DNA from: Flammulina velutipes | Lineage: Eukaryota; Basidiomycota; Agaricomycetes; Agaricales; Physalacriaceae | DNA length: 64,000 nt | Direction: 5' to 3' | NCBI GenBank assembly: GCA_011800155.1 | Contig: CM022373.1 | Location: forward strand, 1,736,001-1,800,000 | In this document: in pieces, positions 31,741 through 41,552 of the stretch | Position numbering within the stretch: position 1 is the stretch's first letter | Layout of the letters: each line of letters starts with the position of its first letter | The notes under the pieces: model-generated | Seen by the model: only the letters and a program-made list of their open reading frames with translations | What the model was told of the DNA's origin: nothing | Databases searched by the model: none | Translations under genes and position numbers: made by a program

Positions 31741-32106
31741 ACCTGATCATCCCACGTATTGAGCCTAGTTAGGCTTGACAAGTAGGCCACATTGTCGTAC
31801 CTAGTTAGGCCGATTTTATCTATCCTACTGCGTCAGGCAATAGCGTACAATAACGCTCGCCGCCTTTAACTGCAAAGACCACATCCTCCACCCGGATATC
31901 GTGCCGGACAGCATGTGCCGCCTCTCACTTGATCATCACATCGCTCGGACCCCGACATGCGGCGCCATCAGTCTCTTCATCATTGATCACGACGCGCGCT
32001 CATCATAGTCAACGACGAGCACGACTTTTTACTTGGGAAACACATAGAATTACAGAAAAAATTGCATTAAACAGAGATAATTGACGGGTACATATTTGAG
32101 TGTGCG
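31740..32106 (+). repeat. Left long terminal inverted repeat (~367 bp)
   Basis: The arm starts CACCTGATCATCCCACG and is the inverted copy of 34090-34455. In the stretches I compared, a few substitutions (for example TATCCTACTG against TGTCCTGCTG) and one 1-nt indel are visible. I estimate about 98% identity by eye. Confidence 0.9.
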
Positions 32107-34089
32107 TGAATTGTCAATTGTACTGAGTAGGGAGGTATATGCAGTAAAGATGATAGGAGGATGGTGAGATGTCATGGTGGCCGACTCCGTGTTTTCTAAT
32201 CATGGACTTATCGTGCCACGCACCATCAGGGAGGGCGGGGAGAGTAAGAAAAGCAATCTGAAAAGAGGGAACTGTCATACAAAAGGACGAACCAACACAT
32301 ACCATTATCGTTCTGACGTCCAACTATGGGCTGCTTCAGCAGGTGGTAAGCACCCGTATCGCATCCACAATATTCTGAACTTCCTGAACTCTGTCGCTCT
32401 GTCGTCGTCGTCGTTCCGTGTGCGTTATTTCGCTAGTTCAAAGTGGGAGCTGGGTCGCTGCTGCTTTTGTGCATCCGATTTGTTGTGTAATATGCTGGAG
32501 GAATCTATGACGATTGATACCAAGAATCATAGTCGTAGCGGATCCGTATGCGACGATGCCAGAGAAATCGAGAGGGATGATGGTGGTAAAAAGACAACAT
32601 TGCCACCCGGTCCGTTCATCCGAACAATGGTTCTGACAACGACAATGGCCTATATCTCTTCTTTGAAGTATCGGAATGCATCCAGATATAGCAAGATCTT
32701 ATTCTCTGTGGTATATGCTTGACCTAGGGAGGACCTTTTTGAATATATTGGGATACAGTGTTACGAATAATATACCAACTCATCTCATACTTCCGACATC
32801 TGTTAAGGTGAATATCATCTATGAACACAGTTCCCCCGTTCCCTTCTCCAATTGGATGCATTGTGATATTATTATATACTTATTTTTCATCCTTTGGCAC
32901 TTACTCAAGCCAATCTGAGTGACTTTTGAACCCGCTATAAGTGTATAAGCAGAAGTTCATGAGACATTTAATCCTGGGTATATTGGGGTCCTATAACATA
33001 GGAATGGAGAGTCACAACACTGATATTGTACTATCATATCCCTACTATGTGATGCATACCATCTCAAAGTTGACTAAGTATCCTCAGATGTCGGTGAGGA
33101 CATTGAGAAGGGGATCGGGGGATCGGGCCGGAGAGCCGCTTAGCATCGAGATACAGCACATCCGTCCACTTTCACTGACATGTGAGTACGGGCAACGCCT
33201 GCAAAGCTCGCGGCGTGTTTGCATATGTTGTTTGATCATGGTCCAACCCAATTGATGATGCGGCATAACTGCCGTGCTGTTCGCCGGAACATGATCGATC
33301 AATGGTGTGTAAATCTGTGGCAAACACTTGTTTTCAAAGAATGGGTGTTCAAAGTCACTTTATAGTAAGTTTTTCACCCGAGATGACTTAAAAAATGTAT
33401 TCTAAAGAGAGCCTCGGAAGCGGATTTTCAAAAAATTAACTTTTCAAAAACAAGGTGCTCTTGAGCGCAATAGACAGGTTTAATTAAAAAAGATATGGAA
33501 AAACCGTTTCCTAGGCTTCATTCTAATACATTTTATGTCCCTACACCGTGTGGTCCGGAAAGGATTCAAGAGCTGTACGGTCTGGAAAATAACTTTCAAT
33601 TATCAGCGCCTTAATCTCTCTGATTAATGATGTCATGGCTGCTGGACACCATTATTTTGTACCTTGGAGCACAGTGGCTTCTCGATAGCATTAGAATAAC
33701 ACACAGTTGCAAGATACAGATGTTTTTGAGAGCATATCCAGGTTTCAGAGGACGAGTACACGGTATACACCACCGACGACCATTTGCCATTGCTCGAAGT
33801 CATTCAGAGGGCACTCTGATCACATCAAATCAACCTCTGATTGATCATCACTCGTGAAGCTGACGGTTGCAAAATATAATACAGACAAACATGCCGCGAG
33901 CTTTGCAGGCGTTGCCCGTACTCATGACATGGAGCTGCGCCGTGGCAGAATTAGGCTCCCTTCTTCTTCTAAATAATACATTCCCAATCAAGGCATGCAA
34001 CCAACAGGAGGTAAATTTCTTTAGGATAGCCCGCAACGATGGAACAACGGAGCAATTTATCAATGGGAGCTGGTTGCGCGCAAGTTGCC

Positions 34090-34455
34090 CGCACACTCAA
34101 ATATGTACCCGTCATTTATCTCTGTTTAATGCAATTTTTTCTGTAATTCTATGTGTTTCCCAAGTAAAAAGTCGTGCTCGTCGTTGACTATGATGAGCGC
34201 GCGTCGTGACAATGATGAAGAGACTGATGGCGCCGCATGTCGGGGTCCGAGCGATGTGATGATCAAGTGAGAGGCGGCACATGCTGTCCGGCACGATATC
34301 CGGGTGGAGGATGTGGTCTTTGCAGTTAAAGGCGGCGAGCGTTATTGTACGCTATTGCCTGACGCAGCAGGACAGATAAAATCGGCCTAACTAGGTACGA
34401 CAATGTGGCCTACTTGTCAAGCCTAACTAGGCTCAATACGTGGGATGATCAGGTG
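34090..34455 (-). repeat. Right long terminal inverted repeat (366 bp)
   Basis: This inverted copy of 31740-32106 ends GGGATGATCAGGTG directly before the right target copy. Confidence 0.9.
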
Positions 34456-34464
34456 CTTCAACCC
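34456..34464 (+). repeat. Right target-site duplication
   Basis: CTTCAACCC is identical to 31732-31740 and marks the insertion boundary. Confidence 0.75.
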
Positions 34465-35064
34465 GTACCACCACCACCTGTCATCTGTCTTCCGTCTTCG
34501 AGGTTCAAGGGTATGTTCGCAGCTAACGATGTACGTACGGATGCACTTGCTGATTTGTATGCTCTACTCACTGTGTCTCTTTTTTTCTACCCAGGTGAAG
34601 GACGACTCAATGCAATGTGTATAGGCGAGGTCGGGAGGAAATTTCTCGAGGTGCGTCACCCTCGTTCATCTCTTTTTTCCCCTCGACTAACCTTGATTGC
34701 TGTCTCATCTCCAGGGCCAACGCTTCCGTTTGTTTCGCCTGACTCGCTCGCAATTATACCTTCGCCTCCGGCACGCGTCCCCGTCACCGACACAACCGCA
34801 CCCATGGGCATTCCAAGTATTTGACAACCCGCATCCGGCGCAGCGTTGGACATATCATGTAAGGTGAGCAGTATACTCTGTTCCACTTTCCTTGCACTAA
34901 CGACGCTTCGTAGTGGGACTTGCTCAGCGTTCGCGGACGGTGTACATTCCAATGGGAAATGGGTGTACACGACGTGGTAAAGGACCGGGCGACTGGGGGA
35001 GGTGCAGTAGATGGTGGGTACAGTATCGGTATTTACCTGGTATATAGCTCTGTATAATGTCATG

Positions 35065-35495
35065 TCGTAGTACTTAGCTAGTAATAATAATATCTGATTT
35101 GTGTTTTCATTGATTGAATGACGTGAAATGTGGCGCTGTACTGCTGAATACCGGTATCCATTAAATTGGATGGCATGGTGTCCAGATATGCTTTCCAGCT
35201 GGCGGCCACATACGAGCTGGTAACCAGGCCTCTAATATTCCGTTTTCGCATGGAATCCAGCTGGAACTGATGTGTGTAATTGATGCGATCGGTACGTATT
35301 CCCGATATCAAATAAATGTGTGACCCACGTTGGGCCACTTTTACGGTGTACGTCTGGCATTCAAAACGGCGGATATGCCCTTCAGATTAATCCAACCTTG
35401 AACTGCGGCAAAAGTCACAACCTTTGCTTGTTGCCTGAGACGTTGGCGAAGTGTACGAATAACATGATTATGCACGGATAGATTGGTGGTGTAAA
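35065..35495. other. Intergenic, nothing recognised
   Basis: This 431-bp stretch lies between the interrupted gene and the uL6m stop codon. The longest frame (minus strand, ~86 codons at 35078-35338) has no recognisable feature. I see no RNA gene or repeat. Confidence 0.4.
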
Positions 35496-36181
35496 TTACT
35501 TCTTCTTGACCTGTTTGACCCGCACAGTCTCCTTCCCAACAAAAATGCCCTTGAGAATGATGAGCGATGTATTAAGGAAATACGTGCTAATCTCACCTTT
35601 CCCTTGTATGGCTCTGGCTTCCTAAACTCGCGAATCTTAGCGGCAAAGAGACCTAGGAGATGCTTGTCCTTGGCCTTGATTACTATTTTCGTTGGCGTTT
35701 CCACGGTTGCGTCGATATATGGCGGTATGGGTACGTAGACAGTATGGGAGAATCCGAGCTTCATGCTAAAACGCTTTCCGCTTCCACCGTCCTGTGTGCC
35801 TCTGGGATCTTCCTCTAGCGTAGCACGGTAACCCACTCCAACAAGATATACGGGAGTCATGAAGCCTTCCGTTATGCCTATAATGGCATTCGCAATGTGC
35901 GTACGGGTAGTCCCCCACATGGCGCGTTGCATACGGTACGCTGGGTCGAGGATAGCGACTGCCAGGGAGTCTGGCGTAGGATTGGAGAGTTGAATGAATG
36001 GATGGAGAGGAACTGTGGCCGTTCCGAGGGGTCCGGTTATGGCCAGCGCGTCGGGTGTCTGGGAAAGCGTGACATTGGAGGGCAGTGTGATAGGCGTAGA
36101 CCCTATTCGTGAGCGAGCGGGCGCACAAGTGCTGAAGCACGCTTTACGCGCAGCGCGCCCCGCGCACTGGTACAAGTTCAT
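35496..36181 (-). CDS. MRPL6: Mitochondrial large ribosomal subunit protein uL6m
   Basis: This is the mitoribosomal L6 homologue near the GTPase centre. The start at 36181 gives the basic presequence MNLYQCAGRAARKACFSTCA. The L6 fold follows: ITLPSNVTLSQTPDALAITG, PLGTATVPLHPF, ANAIIGITEGFMTPVYLVGV plus GYRATLEE, and the second repeat with VVKIKAKDKHLLGLFAAKIR-like sequence (read here as IVIKAKDKHLLGLFAAKIRE), FRKPEPYKGK. One intron (GTGAGA...TCTCAAG) joins YKGK to GIFVGKETVRVKQVKKK. The start codon is 87 bp from that of the V-ATPase gene, head-to-head. Confidence 0.92.
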
Positions 36182-36268
36182 GAAAAAGCCGCGTTTGTTT
36201 GGCTGAGGCTTCCAATGCACCCAAAACAGCCTCAAACCCTAACCACACGCTTACTTACTCTCCCCACC

Positions 36269-37053
36269 ATGTCACTCTGTCCTCCCTACGCTCCTTTCTT
36301 TGGATTCGCAGGTGTCGCGTCGGCGGTAAGCAAACATCGCACTCTTCTGTACCATCTGTAGCTTATGCATTCTCCCAGATGGTGCTTAGCAGTGAGTACT
36401 TGGCGTTCTCTTAAATTCGTCAACAACCGACAGTCCTTCAGCCGTTGGTGCGGCATTTGGAACAGCAAAATCAGGAATCGGCATCGCTGGACTTGGTACA
36501 TTCAGGCCAGAGCTCATCATGAAGGTACGTGCATGCATGTTACTATGCTTCCCCGCTGACTTGACCACGCAAACCAGTCTCTAATCCCTGTCGTCATGTC
36601 TGGAATCATTGCCGTTTACGGGCTTGTCGTATCTGTACTCATTTCTGGGTCACGTACGTACCCTCATAGGATGCTACCAGCGTATTACTAAATCGCGTCT
36701 AGTGACGCCACACGGCTATCCTCTAGTTGCAGGTTTCGTGCACCTAGGTGCGGGCCTTGCTTGTGGCTTCACGGGATTAACAGCAGGATACGCGATCGGT
36801 ATCGTCGGAGATAGCGTACGCTTTTATCACCTTGGTTTCCCTCTCCTAACCATTTTCCCTGCAGTGCGTCCGCGCATATGTACATGAATCCAAAGTATTC
36901 GTCGCTATGGTTCTCATACTCATCTTCGCCGAAGTCTTGGGCCTCTATGGGTACGTGTACTTGTTCACCAACTGCTAGTAACACTAACGCGGTCATAGAT
37001 TGATTGTCGCCCTCATTATGAACTCCAAAGTAACATCTCTTAGCGTGTGCTAA
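36269..37053 (+). CDS. VMA3: V-ATPase proteolipid subunit c
   Basis: This subunit forms the proton-carrying ring of the vacuolar ATPase; four membrane helices are expected. Exon 1 (36269-36325) encodes [20 protein letters not shown] 13-nt microexon (36379-36391) gives MVLS and one base. The next exon gives [20 protein letters not shown] plus RPELIMK, using the CTTCAG acceptor rather than the nearer GACAG, which breaks the frame. Later exons give [40 protein letters not shown] and [20 protein letters not shown] with the proton-carrying Glu in FAEV. It ends [12 protein letters not shown]. Six or seven short introns make it one of the most fragmented genes here. Confidence 0.93.
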
Positions 37054-37354
37054 TTACCGTGATGCAATGTATTCTCATGTATTGCACATACCCACCAATA
37101 ATTATACTCTGGAAACCATAGTCCAGTAGTGAGAAGTAGACTCGAATTGCCGGATACTCGATGGTAAGGAAAAACAACGCATCGCTTTCTATGAAAGAGG
37201 TGGCGTTAAGAATAGCAGCCTATTGGCCACATCCTCAAGTAAATGCTCTGGTGTTTCTGCATCTTGTATGATGCATTGATGGAGGTTCGAACTCATCGAC
37301 AAACATCGAGCACGAGTCAGATTTTCATAGACGTGACTTGATTTCCAGAAGTGG

Positions 37355-40300
37355 ATGCTGGCCCGACATCGATTTCTCCAGCTTTCTTGCCTCCATCGTC
37401 GTTTCGCAACCTCCCCGAGGCTTTCAAGGATGTCTGCACCGCCCCAAGAGCCCGTCGCCATCGCTGATGGCACGGACGCAACCAAGAGCTCAGGTGCTAC
37501 TCTTCATTATCCACCAAGCTGCCCACTAACACAAGATCTAGCCAAAAAGGAGGCCAAACGCAAAGAAAAGGAAGCCAAGCTAGCCGCCAAATCTATCAAG
37601 AATGTTGCCAAACCCGCGTCGGAGAAGAAAGTAAAGGTGGAGAAGGAGAAAAAGGTCGAAGAGGCTCCGTTCGTCAACACTACGCCCAAGGGAGAGAAGA
37701 AAGGTCCGTCACCGTTCATCGCTGTTGACCTCCAATTGACGATGAGCAGACCTCTCCCTTCCCATGTCTGCTGGCTATGATCCAATTGCTGTCGAATCTG
37801 CCTGGTATGACTGGTGGGAGGCGCAAGGCTTCTTCCTGCCCAAGCTAACACCGGACGGCAAACCTGTATCGGAAGAAACCTTTGTCGTTCCCTCGCCCCC
37901 TCCCAATGTTACTGGTAGTCTGCACATTGGCCACGCGTTAACCACGGCCATCCAGGATTCTCTCGTGCGCTGGTGAGCAGGGGCCCATATTCCACGCGCG
38001 TATCTCATTATCTTCCTCACTAGGAATCGCATGCTCGGAAAGACAACACTCTTTGTCCCCGGATTCGATCACGCTGGTATTTCCACCCAGTCCGTCGTTG
38101 AGAAACGCCTCTACAAATCTACCGGTCAAACGCGCCATGATCTCGGTCGTGAACGATTCTTGGAAACTGTCATGGATTGGAAAAACGAGTATGTCTCTTG
38201 ATCGGTCTGACCTGTGTATCGGTCTCAACAAATTCTAGCTACCAAGCCCGGATTACCGACCAGCTACGTCGTTTGGGTGGAAGTTACGATTGGAGTCGCA
38301 CAGCATTCACGATGAACGAGAGCCTGTCGAAAGCCGTCGTTGAGAACTTCTGTCGATTACATGAGGATGGCATCATCTACCGCGCCAACCGCTTGGTCAA
38401 CTGGTGTGTCCAGCTCAACACGACACTATCCAATCTTGAGGTCGACCAAATACAACTCACCAAACGCACCATGATGAATGTCCCAGGATACGATCTCAAG
38501 GAAAAGTTTGAATTCGGCGCTATCACATCTTTCGCGTATCCGATAGAAGGTTCAGAGGAGAAAGTCATCGTTGCGACAACGCGACCGGAGACGATGCTGG
38601 GAGACACTGCAATTGCTGTTCATCCAGACGACGCCCGCTACAAACATCTGCACGGGAAATTCGCCGTTCATCCTTTCATCGATCGACGACTTCCTATCGT
38701 CCCAGATGAAATGGTTGACATGGAATTCGGGACTGGCGCCGTCAAGATTACGCCTGCACACGACCAAAACGATTATGAAGTTGGCACGAGGCACAAGTTG
38801 GAGTTCATTAACATCATGAACGACAATGGTACCTTCAACGAGAATGCAGGACCGAAGTTCAAGGTGTGTTTCTTATTAGGCTCAGATCGTCTATCTGACA
38901 TATGCATAGGGCATGAAACGCTTCCACGCTCGTGTTGCTGTTGTCAAAGCGTTAGAAGAAGCTGGTCTTTTTATTGAAACGAAGGACAACCCCATGATGA
39001 TCCCTGTGTGCAGGTAATTCTCTTCGCATTATCTTCGATGGCTGGGTCTAACCTTTGCTTTCCAGTAAATCCGGTGACGTTATTGAGCCCATTCTCAAGC
39101 CACAGTGGTGGGTAAACTGCAAGCCATTAGCTGAGGAAGCGATCAAGGTTATTTCGTTCTCGGCGTTCTGCACAATTACTGATTCGTCTCCGTAGCGCAC
39201 CAGAGCCGGAGAACTCCACATCACCCCTAAACAGTCTGAGAATGAATGGTATCGATGGTTGGAGGGCATCCAAGACTGGTGTATATCCCGTCAACTTTGG
39301 TGGGGGCACAGGTGTCCCGCATATTTCGTTCGGATCGAAGGACGCGACCAGGAGGTATGTGTAGCCTCTCTGGAGAGAGATCCTTGAACTGACGATCTTT
39401 TAGGCCAACGATGGTAAGAACTGGGTTGTCGGGCGGAACCTCGAAGAAGCCACAGAACGAGCGAAAGTTCTTGCTGCCGGAGAGCCATTTACACTTGAGC
39501 AAGATGAAGATGTTCTCGATACGTGGTTCTCTTCCGGACTTTGGCCATTTTCTATCATGGGCTGGCCAGACAAGGTGGGTCTTCTTCTGCCAGGTTGCCT
39601 TCCATCCCTAACATTACCTTCAGACGCCCGATTTTGATCGTTTCTTCCCATCCGCGCTCCTGGAGACTGGCTGGGATATCCTGTTCTTCTGGGTGGCTCG
39701 GATGGTCATGCTTAGTCTCAAGCTTACTGGCAAGATGCCCTTCAAGGAGGTCTACTGCCACGCTATGATTCGGGACGCCCATGGACGGAAGATGAGCAAG
39801 TCATTGGGGAATGTTATCGATCCTCTTGATGTCATTCGTGGTGTTCCATTGGAGGCCCTCCACGAGAAGCTATTGGAAGGTAACCTGGATGCCACGGAGA
39901 TCGAGAAAGCGAAGAACGGGCAAAAGAAGGATTTCCCCAAAGGAATCCCTCAATGTGGTACAGACGGGTTGAGGTTTGCACTTTGTGCCTACTCTGGTGG
40001 TGGTCAGTTCAACCTGTTGACTTTCTTGATTGCTGCTCATTCACTACCTAATAGGCCGCGATATAAATCTCGAAATCCTTCGTGTGGAAGGTTATCGCAA
40101 GTTCTGCAACAAGATCTTCAACGCTACCAAGTTCGCTATGCTCAAGCTGGACGAGAAGTTTGTTCCTGAAGCTATTGCAAAGGTACTCTTTTGCACTTAT
40201 TCCATTGATATGACGGTTGTTCATTTTATCAGCCCACAGGCAACGAGAGTCTCGTGGAACAATGGATACTTCATAAGCTGAACATCGCTGCGACGGAGAT

Positions 40301-41357
40301 AAATACACAACTGGCCGAGCGCAACTTCATGAGCGCCACGTCTGCCGCTTACAACTTCTGGCTCTACGAGTTGTGCGATGTCTACATTGTAAGATTTGTT
40401 TTCTTTCTTTACTTTTTACTGTCATTGAAGGTTTCCATAGGAAGCAATGAAACCAATGACTGAAGAATCCGCACCCGCTGCGACTCGTCTGTCGGCTCAA
40501 CAAACACTGTACACATGTTTGGATTATGGACTCCGTCTACTCCATCCTTTCATGCCCTTCGTAACGGAGGAGCTATGGCAGCGGTTACCTCGTAGACCAA
40601 ATGATTCTACCCCGTCTATAATGGTGTCGTCCTATCCGGTATCTGTATGTCCCCTTTCGTCTCTTCCGGTTCTTTTGTTGAATCGTTCATAGGATAACGA
40701 TTTCGTATTTGCACAAGCAGACAAGGATTTCGACCTGGTGTTCTCTGTTTTGAAGACAGGCAGATCGTTAGCTGCGTCTTACAACCTGCAAAGTGACATC
40801 CAATGTATGTGCCCATGTTATTGACCTCAACCATCCCATCTGAACTGTCTTTAAGTCCACATTGCCGTTCAGAACGATGCTGAGGCCGCCCTTCTGGAGT
40901 CGCAGCTTCCCACAATCGTCACGCTAACAAAAGGCGGTAAATCCGCGAAAGTGGTCAGATCCACTAGCGATATCCCAGCTGGATGTGGAAGCAGCGTTGT
41001 GACCGCATCTATATCGATCTATACTCTCGTTCGGGTACGTGCATAATGTTTCATCGGTGCGTTGGACGTTGACTTACACCTTCCAGGGCCTCGTCGACCT
41101 TGACCTCGAGATCGCGAAATGCGAAAAGAAGTTGAATCTTGCTCGGATAAATCTGGCGAAGACGGTGAAGCTGATAGAAGGTGCTGCTGATACCGTCCCG
41201 GAAAGTGTGAGATCATCGAATGAGGAGAAGGTACGTGGCAGTCCGTGTTCTTGCGCAAATGCATCAGATCTTAACATTCCTTTGATAGCGCAAGACGTTG
41301 GAGGCTGAAGTGGAGAATTTAGAGGCGTCAAAGAAGATGTTTGCAGAACTGAAGTGA
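37355..41357 (+). CDS. VAS1: Valyl-tRNA synthetase, dual mitochondrial/cytosolic
   Basis: This class Ia enzyme charges tRNA-Val. The first ATG (37355) gives [20 protein letters not shown], a mitochondrial presequence. A second in-frame ATG at 37430 ([14 protein letters not shown]) would make the cytosolic form, the arrangement known for yeast VAS1. A Lys/Glu-rich extension precedes the core. Core motifs are [20 protein letters not shown] (HIGH), the editing domain with [37 protein letters not shown] and [20 protein letters not shown] (KMSKS). Next comes the anticodon-binding domain ([18 protein letters not shown]), and the coiled-coil tail ends [12 protein letters not shown]. More than ten short introns join in phase. 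Confidence 0.96.
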
Positions 41358-41552
41358 ACGTTAGTGTACATGTACGCTTCATTAGATCATGGTAATTCTA
41401 CGAAGTATTCCCTACCAATAGAACAATGAAACAGGTGAGTAGCTTTTGCCCCTAACTACTAGTAGCCATCGTGGGAGAAAGGGATGATGGGAAGTTTCAG
41501 GGGTTAGTATGTGATCGCATTTCATTGTCAACGTTGAACATTGAAGACTGTC

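Larger units (their letters stand above)
31740..34455. mobile_element. 2.7-kb non-autonomous DNA transposon with long inverted repeats (MULE-like)
   Basis: The element is about 2,716 bp with ~366-bp terminal inverted repeats and a direct 8-9-bp target duplication CTTCAACC(C). Very long inverted repeats with a 9-bp duplication fit Mutator-like elements; an 8-bp duplication and CA...TG ends would also allow hAT. The ~2-kb interior has no transposase-like frame. The longest frame (182 codons from 32174) has no motif I recognise, so the element is probably mobilised in trans. The interior also has a ~43-bp inverted pair (33179-33223 against 33887-33930). High arm identity suggests recent activity. 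Confidence 0.8.
31676..35064 (+). pseudogene. Unidentified gene interrupted by the 2.7-kb element
   Basis: An ATG at 31676 opens MPSARDELVDLRAKNYKSN, which reaches the target-site copy at 31732-31740. Deleting the element and one target copy continues the same frame at 34465 as PYHHHLSSVFRLRGSR, up to a good GTATGT donor at 34511 (37 codons in all). Downstream pieces that could be later exons are GRLNAMCIGEVGRKFLE (near 34600) and GQRFRLFRLTRSQLYLRLRH (near 34714), split by a CTCCAG acceptor, and WDLLSVRGRCTFQWEMGVHD (near 34917). I could not settle a single exon chain and do not recognise the protein. As the sequence stands, the element separates the start from the rest, so the gene is probably null here. 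Confidence 0.42.

Noticed and set aside
32174..32722. 182-codon frame inside the long-inverted-repeat element, considered as a transposase
   Set aside because: It has no DDE/D signature, zinc finger or other motif I recognise and no linked exons. It is long for chance but not enough to call a gene.
34656..35063. 135-codon minus-strand frame right of the large element
   Set aside because: It has no recognisable motif. The plus strand offers linked exon-like segments in the same interval, so I could not support a minus-strand gene.
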